Source of the DNA: Candidatus Heimdallarchaeota archaeon
GTDB taxonomy: Archaea > Asgardarchaeota > Heimdallarchaeia > JABLTI01
Reading direction: 5' to 3'
NCBI GenBank assembly: GCA_019058275.1
Contig: JAHLVW010000062.1
Span: 1-64,000 of the forward strand
Length of the DNA: 64,000 nt
Below are positions 9,043-16,813 of this stretch, piece by piece (the stretch's first letter is position 1; every line of letters starts with the position of its first letter). A program made the position numbers and the translations under genes. Below the pieces are notes generated by a model. That model ran no database searches. It was not told where the DNA came from and worked only from the letters and a program-made list of their open reading frames with translations.

Positions 9043-10746
9043 TCAATTCCAATCTTTCTTTTCTGCCTCTTTGGATTTCACTTTATTTTCCGGATAAGCA
9101 ACAAGTGAAACCGTTTCACCATATTTTGTTGATGTTTTTCTCTTTCTAAATTTAACCAAAATAGGTATTCGTAAAGCTGCACCAGATAGTACGCCTGTTC
9201 CTCTCTCAAGATAAGGTAGCAGACCAATGTACCTTTCTGCGAATCCAGCAAGGATATCCTTTGCAACATTTAAATCAGATTGCTCAGTAATCCTCAAAAT
9301 AAGTTTTGAGTTACATTGAGAAAGTATATCACGATCCAAACCACTAGGTCTTTGACTAACAATTCCTAATCCGGCCCCCATTTTTCTACCCTCTCGAGCA
9401 AACCATTCAATAGCACGTTTAGTTGGGGATTCACCAATTGGTATAAATCGATGTGCTTCCTCTATCAGAAGAAAAACTCTTTGAATTTCCTTCCTTTCCA
9501 TTGTTCTTCTTAAACGATTCAAATAACTAGAGACAAATATTCGTCTTGCTCTTTCATCTAAACCTGGTTGTGAAACATCTAGAATTGTTATTACTTCGGG
9601 ACCAAAATGCTTTCTTACACTAGCAAGATTTGAAAGGTCTCTAGCTTTTTCATTAGATTCTCTTCTGCGATAATTGCTGTCATATTCTTGTATTATTGAA
9701 CCAGTCATATGACAGATTGAACCATCTAATTCAGTGAAGAAACCCATTTTTCTAAAAACTTCAAGCTTTCTTGTGATTGGTCTCCTACTACTACCGTCTA
9801 TAATGTTATTCTCAATACCAAAACCAAGGAAACCGTCAATATCATAACAAACTGCAAATCCAAAAGAATCGCGTATTGCATACCAAGTGTTCTCAATTTT
9901 TTCCTTTTGTGTGGATGTTAAGTCATACATAAAACTAAACATTTCAGAAGTTGATATTTCTGAAAAGAGCATAGTAACAGGTTCAATCTTGAGATTAACA
10001 TCTAGTTTCTTGGACATTTTTTGCATCAGATTATGGTATCTAGGGAGATATCGATTGGGATAAAGAACATTAACAAAGTATTTTGGTAGGGAACCCTCAC
10101 CTTTTGGACCTGTTGTTTGAGATAAACCCCAGTATTCTCCATGTGGATCCACAATCAAAGTAGGTAGACCGAATTCTGTGAATTCTTCAATTATAACTCC
10201 TGTTGCATACGATTTTCCACTACCTCTTGAACCAAAAATTGCTAAACCATCAGAACCTAAAGTGTTAGGATTTAATCTTACAACAATTTCTCCAGAATGT
10301 TCAGAGAAGAGACCTACATCCATGACTCCTCTTTCTTTTCCAAATACTGCCAGCTTTAACAAATCGTCCCTGCATTCAAAAACCATAGATCCTGGTGAGA
10401 TCCAAGCATTTGGTGTTGATAAATCACCACTATGGGAGATGTTTGATACAAGTACAACTTCTATAACATGGAATTCAGTAAATTCCAACATTGAACGAGA
10501 TTCTAAAGAGCGTCTAAGACGATCCATCCAAAATTTTGCATACCGTTCATCACTTAGCTGAGGATTTTCAGCTCTAATATTGGTTACTCTACCGATAATC
10601 GTATTACCATTTGCCAAAGGAATGCTAACAAAACTACCTTCTACTATATCTTCGTGTTCTACATTTTCATCTAATCGAACAACTACTGTTCCTTGTTCCT
10701 TTGAAACCCCTAAAACAAATCCTATCTTCTTTGAACCTTTTGGCAA
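9043..10746 (-). CDS. herA: HerA-type hexameric DNA translocase/helicase
   Basis: A 567-residue ATPase of the HerA/FtsK superfamily. An N-terminal HAS-barrel (about 5-60, with GTVVVRLDENVEHEDIVEGS) is followed by the RecA-like domain (DUF87): Walker A GSRGSGKS at 172-179, LIVDPHGEYWG, Walker B VFLLIEEAHRF and a sensor/arginine region SQRPSGLDRDIL. HerA works with the NurA nuclease in DNA end resection with Mre11-Rad50 in archaea. Here NurA is not adjacent; a NurA-like gene lies 31 kb away at 41442. Orthology to canonical HerA, versus another HerA-like ATPase, is likely but not certain. Confidence 0.85.
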   Translation of the reverse strand: MPKGSKKIGFVLGVSKEQGTVVVRLDENVEHEDIVEGSFVSIPLANGNTIIGRVTNIRAENPQLSDERYAKFWMDRLRRSLESRSMLEFTEFHVIEVVLVSNISHSGDLSTPNAWISPGSMVFECRDDLLKLAVFGKERGVMDVGLFSEHSGEIVVRLNPNTLGSDGLAIFGSRGSGKSYATGVIIEEFTEFGLPTLIVDPHGEYWGLSQTTGPKGEGSLPKYFVNVLYPNRYLPRYHNLMQKMSKKLDVNLKIEPVTMLFSEISTSEMFSFMYDLTSTQKEKIENTWYAIRDSFGFAVCYDIDGFLGFGIENNIIDGSSRRPITRKLEVFRKMGFFTELDGSICHMTGSIIQEYDSNYRRRESNEKARDLSNLASVRKHFGPEVITILDVSQPGLDERARRIFVSSYLNRLRRTMERKEIQRVFLLIEEAHRFIPIGESPTKRAIEWFAREGRKMGAGLGIVSQRPSGLDRDILSQCNSKLILRITEQSDLNVAKDILAGFAERYIGLLPYLERGTGVLSGAALRIPILVKFRKRKTSTKYGETVSLVAYPENKVKSKEAEKKDWN

Positions 10747-10858
10747 TTTTGTAACCTACCATCTTATGTGAAAGTACTGTTCCTTAATTTAATTTTGGGA
10801 GATAGTTAAATAAACCCGACTATTTTAAACAGAAAAAGTTTCATTTTAAAAGTAAAGA

Positions 10859-10888
10859 AAATTGAAAAAGGTATTTCATTTTCAATTT
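10859..10888 (-). terminator. Hairpin just after the extended stop of the UGA-interrupted gene
   Basis: Read on the minus strand, a perfect 10-bp stem (AAATTGAAAA at 10888-10879 with its complement at 10868-10859) closes a 10-nt loop, TGAAATACCT, and is followed by a U-rich run. It begins two nt after the TAA at 10891-10893, not near the UGA at 11005. It looks like a terminator for the longer reading frame. A selenocysteine insertion element is expected somewhere in this area if UGA is decoded, but this stem does not clearly match the archaeal consensus. Confidence 0.5.
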
Positions 10889-10890
10889 AA

Positions 10891-11178
10891 TTACCTAAAG
10901 AAATAATTGAAATACCATTTGATAATGTCAAATCGTACCTTTAATCTTTCTTTAAATGAGATGGAACTTATTGATTGAATGCATGCTTCTTCGCAAGAAT
11001 TAGCTCAAGCTTCACCACAAGTGTTACCCAATGCTTCACCAATTCCTTCTGCAAGTCCAAAAGCAACAAGAAGAAGTAGAACTACAATAACAATGATAAT
11101 TACTAAAGGTATGATCCCACAGAAAATTAATAATAGGATATTTTTTCTTCTTTTTGGATTATCTTTTTTAAAAGCCAT
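10891..11178 (-). CDS. Small Cys-x3-Cys membrane protein with in-frame UGA (candidate selenoprotein)
   Basis: From ATG at 11178 the frame gives 57 residues (MAFKKDNPKRRKN, a membrane helix at about 14-41, then TCGEA), meets TGA at 11007-11005 (codon 58), and stays open to TAA at 10893-10891, for 95 codons in all. Around the TGA the product reads TCGEA-x-ANSCEEAC, so x falls exactly in a C-x3-C-x3-C-x3-C spacing, the same spacing that fills the neighbouring 191-residue Cys-rich protein. The tail after the UGA (DIIKWYFNYFFR) also resembles that neighbour's C-terminus (NLLKWIMYSVFSILK). Selenocysteine at codon 58 is therefore plausible. A true stop with a 57-residue product, or a TGC-to-TGA error, are the alternatives. 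Confidence 0.55.
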
Positions 11179-11311
11179 TTTATCACATAAAAATCAACGA
11201 AATAATAATGACAAGTTGTTAAAGCAAAAATAGCATAAAAGATTTTTCTTTTTCCTATGATTTCTTAGCTAAATTCTCAAAGAAAGAGAAAAAAAGTAGA
11301 ATAGTTGTTTT

Positions 11312-11887
11312 CTACTTTAATATACTAAAGACTGAATACATTATCCATTTAAGCAGATTTTTAGTATTTTGCAACGATTCTATTGGAGTTATCTTACCAG
11401 AACAACAACCACTACAAGCATTTTCGCAGCACCTATCACCGCAACCTTCACAACAATCTGCACACATTTGTTCACAAGCATTTTCACAGCAGTTTCCACA
11501 AGCATCATCACATCTTTGTGCACACTGTTGCTCACAGCCCTCACAACAACCCGCACAAATTTGGCTTGCACAATTGTCAATACAAGTTTCAAATACTCCA
11601 ACAATCAATAAACCGAAGAAGACAACTCCTAAGATAATGAGGACTATAGGTAATGCAATTCCAAAAATACTAATGTATAGCCATCTTTTTCTTTTATGTT
11701 TTCTTAGCTCTTCCTCTGTTAAGTCTTCTTCTGTAAATTCATCAGTTCCATCTTCAAATGGTTCTGCAGGTGTTTCTTCAATTGAGTCAAATTTCTCATC
11801 TGGAGGTGGTGGAACTGGTTCATCATAAGTAGGAACATCATTCTCTCTTTCATCTTCCTCAGAAGACCAATTTTCTTCCTCCGACAT
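11312..11887 (-). CDS. Single-pass membrane protein with 21-cysteine C-x3-C repeat domain
   Basis: A 191-residue protein with no recognised family. Residues 1-60 are acidic and proline-rich; a basic KHKRKR stretch precedes a long membrane helix (about 69-98); residues 102-162 hold 21 cysteines in C-x3-C, C-x2-C and CC spacing (for example CCENACEQMCADCC); the last 25 residues form an aromatic amphipathic tail. The positive-inside rule places the Cys-rich part outside the membrane. Metal binding or dense disulfide bonding is inferred from spacing only. It lies between the DUF2085 gene and the small UGA-containing relative on the same strand. Several plus-strand ORFs here are shadows of the repeat. 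Confidence 0.8.
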   Translation of the reverse strand: MSEEENWSSEEDERENDVPTYDEPVPPPPDEKFDSIEETPAEPFEDGTDEFTEEDLTEEELRKHKRKRWLYISIFGIALPIVLIILGVVFFGLLIVGVFETCIDNCASQICAGCCEGCEQQCAQRCDDACGNCCENACEQMCADCCEGCGDRCCENACSGCCSGKITPIESLQNTKNLLKWIMYSVFSILK

Positions 11888-11999
11888 AAAATAACTCTCA
11901 CGTTTTTACAAATTTCGTAAAGTATAATTGTAGTTAATTGTAAACTCGAGGTAATAATAACTTTTTGTGGAAGAGATTTTTTGAGTATTAAAGAAAAAA

Positions 12000-12662
12000 T
12001 CATTGTTCTGGAATTGGTTCCACATTTTTTTGTTTAGTTTTTTCTAGTTCTTCCTCAATAATCTTGTATAATTTTCGTACTCGAATGTTGGTATTTTGAT
12101 CAGGATTGCAAGGAGGATCTGCTTCAGCTAAAGGACAATCACTACACTTTCTCCTATTTGCATTACGTCCTCGACTTAAACCATATAAATTGTTTCCTGC
12201 AAGTAGGAGAAATACTAAAACAACTCGTAACCACCATAGAGGAACTTCAATAACAATAGCACAATAAGCTCCGATACCAAAACCTGCTATGAATCTGAAA
12301 ATAGCTTTTAGCCATTTAATCTTTAATCGAAATAACTTGTGTAAAATTGCTAAACCAAAACCTGTGAAAGGCAAAATTGTAATTACATAATGATTGTACC
12401 AAAAAACGTTCGGAACAGCAAAGAATAGAATAGTGTAAAGTATTAATGCAGAATATATCATCGAACAACCAATGCAAAAGTTAAATGAACCAATTTTGAA
12501 AGTATGGTTATCATATCTGCTGCATAAAGGATGGTGACCAAGAATTCTCCAAGCTTTTACTTTAAAGATAGCCCATTGTGTATGAAAAGGAGTACGTTTT
12601 TTCAAAGTAACTTCTTCAGAGAGATAAGGACTAGTTATATTCTCTGAACTTGCATCAGTCAA
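12000..12662 (-). CDS. DUF2085-family membrane protein
   Basis: A 220-residue polytopic protein with the DUF2085 signature: HHPLCSRYDNHTF followed by FNFCIGCSMIYSA, about 45-75, which gives a Cys/His set at the membrane boundary, then about four hydrophobic helices. After the helices comes a second Cys cluster, KCSDCPLAEADPPC, and a charged C-terminal tail. Function of DUF2085 is not established. It is the first gene of the Cys-rich minus-strand cluster that continues with the 21-Cys protein and the small UGA gene. Confidence 0.75.
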   Translation of the reverse strand: MTDASSENITSPYLSEEVTLKKRTPFHTQWAIFKVKAWRILGHHPLCSRYDNHTFKIGSFNFCIGCSMIYSALILYTILFFAVPNVFWYNHYVITILPFTGFGLAILHKLFRLKIKWLKAIFRFIAGFGIGAYCAIVIEVPLWWLRVVLVFLLLAGNNLYGLSRGRNANRRKCSDCPLAEADPPCNPDQNTNIRVRKLYKIIEEELEKTKQKNVEPIPEQ

Positions 12663-12865
12663 TCATAATACTCCCAGGTTAATTCTAATATAAATTGCAA
12701 TTTCAATATAAATTAAATATTACTTCATATTGAAGAATTTATCTATTTTAAAACAAATATCAGAAAGAGAACATAAAATATGATTCTCGCCAAAAGCTCT
12801 TTAAAATGAAAAGCTATCTTAATTAATCGTAATTCAAATTACCATAATATGAGGAATGGATTATT

Positions 12866-13093
12866 GTGACCGCTGTAGACAGATATTCAATTAAGTATAA
12901 AGAAGAAGTAAAGCATTTTGACAATCACACAGATGCTGTTGTTTATGTTTTGAGCTTACCTTCGAATAGCGAAAAGGTTGATATTAAGAAATATGGAAGC
13001 TGGCAAAAAGTTCTGATTCATATTATCGGAGAGGTAAATGAGATACAAAGATTAGTAAAAATAGTAGCTGATTGGGAAGCGAAGACTAAATAA
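12866..13093 (+). CDS. Small hypothetical protein (75 aa)
   Basis: A GTG start at 12866 is preceded by GAGGA about 10 nt upstream, which supports it. The product is soluble, mixed alpha/beta, with no transmembrane segment; the only notable part is a helical C-terminal half (VLIHIIGEVNEIQRLVKIVADW). I do not recognise a family. It is monocistronic, between divergent and downstream acetyltransferase genes. Confidence 0.6.
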   Translation: MTAVDRYSIKYKEEVKHFDNHTDAVVYVLSLPSNSEKVDIKKYGSWQKVLIHIIGEVNEIQRLVKIVADWEAKTK

Positions 13094-13203
13094 TTTCTTT
13101 TTTCTCAATTAGTTTTTGTTTTACTTTAAGCTATATGGGTTAGAGGTTTTTTCAATTATTTTAGTGTATAAATATAATGAGTAGTTAAAGGAAGTTCAGA
13201 TCT

Positions 13204-13713
13204 TTGATATCAGTAAGAGAAGCAATTTCTTGGAAATTATATAAAGAAGCATGGATCAAAGGAATGAAACATATACATTGGTTTAATGAAGATATTCCAT
13301 TTGATTATAATAAAGATGAAGAATTATTAGAATTAAAACAAGACTTCAGTAATTCGCAAAATCTTTTTCTAGAAGCAATTACAAAAAATGAAGAAATTCA
13401 AGGAGTACTTGGTATTAGAATTCGTAATAACATTGCTTCCTTTAGAAGATGGGAACCAGCCATTCCCAAAGTAAACCAAGATAAGGAAATTGGTAATATC
13501 CTAATAAAAGAGGGAATCACTTCACTAAAAAATAAAGGAATAAAAGAAGTAAATTGTATGCTCAAGTACCCATTTAATTTTCCAGAATTTGCTATTTGTC
13601 ATAATGATCTCTACAAAGATGTTGGTTTTAAAAAGAGAAAAGTTGATGGTGTCTCTTTACTTCTTAATTTGTCTAATAAACATAAATCAAAAAGAAGAAT
13701 TCAGACGTCGTGA
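13204..13713 (+). CDS. GNAT-like domain protein, first of an overlapping pair
   Basis: A TTG start at 13204, with GGAAG about 8 nt upstream, gives a 169-residue protein. It looks like a degenerate GNAT fold: strands around LFLEAITKNEEIQGVLGIRI and a later helix IGNILIKEGITSLKNKG, then EVNCMLKYPF and a C-terminal YKDVGFKKRKVDG, but the acetyl-CoA loop (R/Q-x-x-G-x-G) is not clear. Its stop overlaps the GTG start of a clear GNAT gene (GTGA at 13710), so the two are translationally coupled. A heterodimer resembling a split double-GNAT enzyme is inferred. Confidence 0.65.
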   Translation: MISVREAISWKLYKEAWIKGMKHIHWFNEDIPFDYNKDEELLELKQDFSNSQNLFLEAITKNEEIQGVLGIRIRNNIASFRRWEPAIPKVNQDKEIGNILIKEGITSLKNKGIKEVNCMLKYPFNFPEFAICHNDLYKDVGFKKRKVDGVSLLLNLSNKHKSKRRIQTS

Positions 13714-14186
13714 TTGATAATTGTAAAGATTTTTCACTAAATGAACTTGTTGATTTTACATTAAGAGCTTTTGGATCAACTAAAGAAGATCGGGCTATTC
13801 ACGGTGACGATCAATTAGTTTCAAATCCAGAAGTGTGCATGAGAGTTCTACAAGCAATAAAAAAAGGTAATTTTGGAAAATCTAATCCTGATTTTTGGAA
13901 AGTCGCTTTAGTCGATGGCAAAATTGCTGGTTTAATAGTTTCGTTTATTCCCAAGATAGCTTCTAGGCCAAAACATGGTGTTATCGGGCAACTAGCTGTT
14001 TCTCATGAATTCAGAGGAAGAGGGATAGCGTCTAACTTGATTTCTAAAACTCATAAACTCTTTAGGTCTGAAAATTGCAAGTATGGTTTTGTAGGAACTC
14101 CAATTACTAATATTGGAGCAATAAAGTTATATGAAAAATTTGGATATGAAATAATCTTTAGAATGAGCCATTTTGTATACATTTGA
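13710..14186 (+). CDS. GNAT-family N-acetyltransferase
   Basis: A 158-residue acetyltransferase starting at GTG inside the stop of the previous gene. The core is clear: VIGQLAVSHEFRGRGIASNL (strand 4 and the acetyl-CoA loop, about 90-110) and the C-terminal KLYEKFGYEII. The N-terminus has a helical segment with DFTLRAFG. The substrate is unknown, but the one-base coupling to the upstream GNAT-like gene suggests that the two products act together. Confidence 0.8.
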   Translation: MIDNCKDFSLNELVDFTLRAFGSTKEDRAIHGDDQLVSNPEVCMRVLQAIKKGNFGKSNPDFWKVALVDGKIAGLIVSFIPKIASRPKHGVIGQLAVSHEFRGRGIASNLISKTHKLFRSENCKYGFVGTPITNIGAIKLYEKFGYEIIFRMSHFVYI

Positions 14187-14206
14187 AAAAGTAAGAATAA
14201 TTAGCA

Positions 14207-15178
14207 TTACTTATTTTTGTTTCTTACAAGTTTTTCTAATATACTAAATTGAATAATTTCTTCAAAAGACTCTTTGTAATATTTAAGCTGTAGTAATAAT
14301 TGTTTGTATTCTGTAAATTTAGTATTATTTAATAATAATAATTCAGTTGTTTTCTGATAAGTTAGAATTGAGCAGTAATCAGTTAAATCAAGTGAATTCT
14401 CATTAGACTTTCTCATGCAGTTTTCAATATCAGAGAGAAAAGTTGAAAGCTTTGATTTATTAATGATCCAACAATTGCTGCCATCATATAGGATTTCAAA
14501 TATCTTATTCTGATTGTATCTTTTAATTTCCAAGAATAAAGCTAACGAAATATCGATTTTATTCAATAAATTATTTTTATTTATATCCCTTGTCCAATCA
14601 AATTCTAAATAAGATTTCTTGTAGACTTTTCCATCTAGTTCAACAATTCTTCCTTGATTAATCCATCTAGTAAACATTACGAAACAAAATTCTATAATTG
14701 TTATTGTTATTATACTGGCTATAATTGTATTTTTTATTGAATTTGAGTATATCCATTTTTCAAAATCTGTTTTATAAACAGCCAATAAAGTTAGGTAATA
14801 TATATCTATATACTGACCAGTGTAATCTTTTATTGTACTTAGATTACTAATAACTTCCATAGTTGAACGAATTAATCCTGTATCCATTATACTTGTTTTA
14901 CTCGGTGCAAAACGATAACCCATTTCATTATAATACACTTCAACAAATCCATATATTTTAAGCCTTCCTTTGGCGTTTAGTAGCTTCTTAACTTCTTCTT
15001 TAGGTATTTCTTTCCATAAATTAACAAATATCTCATTTCCATAATGATCCCCTATAATAAATGAATCCGCTTCTGTGTTTGGATTATTATACTGAAATAT
15101 CAGTATTGACGATATTGAATTCATAATAATCCAGCAGATTATTGAATAAAGAAAGGTTCTAGTTCTGAGATATGCCAT
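14207..15178 (-). CDS. Two-pass membrane protein of unknown function
   Basis: A 323-residue protein with a signal-anchor helix (about 8-28), an extracytoplasmic domain (about 30-145), a second membrane helix (about 152-174) and a cytoplasmic mixed domain of about 150 residues. I see no catalytic motif or family match. Convergent with the GNAT gene that ends 20 nt away. Low-complexity content is modest and codon use matches its neighbours, so it is probably a real gene. Confidence 0.6.
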   Translation of the reverse strand: MAYLRTRTFLYSIICWIIMNSISSILIFQYNNPNTEADSFIIGDHYGNEIFVNLWKEIPKEEVKKLLNAKGRLKIYGFVEVYYNEMGYRFAPSKTSIMDTGLIRSTMEVISNLSTIKDYTGQYIDIYYLTLLAVYKTDFEKWIYSNSIKNTIIASIITITIIEFCFVMFTRWINQGRIVELDGKVYKKSYLEFDWTRDINKNNLLNKIDISLALFLEIKRYNQNKIFEILYDGSNCWIINKSKLSTFLSDIENCMRKSNENSLDLTDYCSILTYQKTTELLLLNNTKFTEYKQLLLQLKYYKESFEEIIQFSILEKLVRNKNK

Positions 15179-15302
15179 CCAAAACCACCATCCTATTTAT
15201 ATCGCTTTAATTACACATCGTCTACACTTTATATATTTTTACATTTTTATGAAATTGGAAATAATTTGCATTTTTACATCAAAAATTAATTTGGAACTTT
15301 TG

Positions 15303-15518
15303 TTATGCCAAAGTAAAAAATGACGAAAAGGTGACTATTTTAAGCGTTTTGCAGACCCAAACGGATTGAGAGTTCTGCAATATTCTTTTGTAGTCTTTTT
15401 CCTTCGGAAATCCTACACAACAACAATACCAATCCCATGCTGTTATGAGTCTTTTCGGAGGCTTTCTTTTCGCCAATTTAATATTAGGCACTATATTTAA
15501 AGAACCTATCATAAACAT
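15303..15518 (-). CDS. Doubtful short ORF (71 aa) in an otherwise empty intergenic stretch
   Basis: Within the 450-base gap 15179-15632 the only open frame of size is this one. The product is basic, with an odd WDWYCCCVGF run, and has no recognised domain. The DNA is less AT-rich than its surroundings and also holds a 7-bp hairpin (TTGCAGA at 15349 with TCTGCAA at 15374), so a non-coding RNA or a gene remnant is as likely as a protein. A TATA-like stretch lies directly upstream of the start. Low confidence. Confidence 0.25.
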   Translation of the reverse strand: MFMIGSLNIVPNIKLAKRKPPKRLITAWDWYCCCVGFPKEKDYKRILQNSQSVWVCKTLKIVTFSSFFTLA

Positions 15519-15632
15519 AATTAGTATAATTTCTTATTACATGTCAACCAAAAGAAGGGAAATATTAACATGAAAGTGTTAATAAATAACTGACCTTGAA
15601 TTCTATTGCAACTCAAATCCCTGCGAACTAGA

Positions 15633-16196
15633 CTATTTGACTTGTTTTATCCATTTATCAAGAAGATCTGAGTATTGAGCTACTGCTAACCCATAATTAA
15701 ATTGAGTTTTATCTCCCTGTTCTTCTGTTTTGATGATTTTTAAGATTTTCTCGACACTTGTAACAAACTCATCACTGCAATTCTTACAAATAATACCCTC
15801 AAGTGTTGGGAACATGCCAATTGGCATTTTTTCAATTAAGTGAGCAGTTTCATATTTATCTTCATTTTCAGCTTTATCTTCAAGATCGGTCAATTCTGTT
15901 TTCTTGGTCTTGTTTTTTGTAGTTTTTACAATTATGTTGGACTGTTGAAAATTCATTCTTATAATTAGATCGTGAACTTGTTTCTTATGTTCTTCCATAT
16001 GATTTTCATAGATAGATATTTGTGATTGACAATAGAAACAATGATCTTCTTTTCTTTTGCTAAAATTATCCATTTCATTAGGGTAAATTACTAGAAACTT
16101 CTCCAATATGCCTTTAGTAGCTTCATTAGTAAAATTCTTCCTTAATTTGAGATATTCTTCATAGCGATCACTATTTTCACTTTCCATTACATGCAC
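15633..16196 (-). CDS. Zinc-finger-like hypothetical protein
   Basis: A 187-residue soluble protein. A Cys/His cluster at about 53-74 (HCFYCQSQ, then HMEEHKKQVH) is followed by a Lys-rich linker and a second CxxC (CKNCSDEF) at about 137. Together these could form one zinc site split by a linker or two sites. The rest is helical and charged. I do not recognise a family; a nucleic-acid or protein interaction role is only suggested by the zinc motifs. Confidence 0.65.
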   Translation of the reverse strand: MHVMESENSDRYEEYLKLRKNFTNEATKGILEKFLVIYPNEMDNFSKRKEDHCFYCQSQISIYENHMEEHKKQVHDLIIRMNFQQSNIIVKTTKNKTKKTELTDLEDKAENEDKYETAHLIEKMPIGMFPTLEGIICKNCSDEFVTSVEKILKIIKTEEQGDKTQFNYGLAVAQYSDLLDKWIKQVK

Positions 16197-16373
16197 CTCA
16201 AAATATCTATTACAATAATGCGGAGTATATTTAAAACATTCCAGTGAAAAAAGGTTAAAACTATAACAATAATGATTGAATAACGAATAATTTAAAGGAA
16301 AAAGTAAAACCAGTTTGTTAAATAAAGAAATAAATTAAATTTACTTCAAATAGTAAAATATAATATTATTTTA

Positions 16374-16742
16374 GTGTTGAAACCAATTCAATGTGTGAGT
16401 AAAATGAGACGATTTCCTAAAAATAAAGCTACAAAACAAGTCTACAATGTTGATACAAACAGCATGATAATGAGAGACCATTTAGCAGCAGATAGAACAG
16501 CTTTAGCTAATGAACGTACACTATTATCTTATATTAGAACAGCATTAGCACTTGTTGCAGGTGGATTTGGTTTAATCAAGTTTGTAGAAGAACAAGCATT
16601 CATAATCTTAGGTTGGATTCTTGTTCCAATAGGGGTTGCTATTTTAGTATTTGGAGCTTATCGATTTGTTATATTTAGACGAACAATCAGGAAATTAGGT
16701 TGTAGCTATAATATAAATGACACTGAATCAGAGAAGAATTAA
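16374..16742 (+). CDS. DUF202 / YidH-family membrane protein
   Basis: A 122-residue protein with the DUF202 signature RDHLAADRTALANERTLL then YIRTALALVAGGFGLIK (about 34-68), followed by a second hydrophobic segment (IILGWILVPIGVAILVFG) and a basic tail. This makes a small two- or three-helix inner membrane protein. Function of the family is not known. The GTG at 16374 directly follows a TATA-like stretch and would be leaderless; Met11 or a later Met may be used instead. Confidence 0.8.
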   Translation: MLKPIQCVSKMRRFPKNKATKQVYNVDTNSMIMRDHLAADRTALANERTLLSYIRTALALVAGGFGLIKFVEEQAFIILGWILVPIGVAILVFGAYRFVIFRRTIRKLGCSYNINDTESEKN

Positions 16743-16813
16743 GTTCAAGAATTCTTAAAAATACAAATAAACTTATTTTCTCGATATTTGTATTATTTAG
16801 TAACAATTCAATA

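Noticed and set aside
10859..10888. SECIS element for the UGA gene
   Set aside because: The stem fits a terminator better; I could not see the GAA/A internal loop of archaeal SECIS, so I do not claim it.
10979..11233. Plus-strand ORF of 84 residues
   Set aside because: It is the antisense of the small Cys-x3-Cys membrane gene on the minus strand; its Ser/Thr-rich sequence and lack of a ribosome site fit a shadow.
11369..11637. Two plus-strand ORFs rich in Thr or His
   Set aside because: They are antisense frames of the 21-Cys array; the repeat on the other strand creates false open frames.
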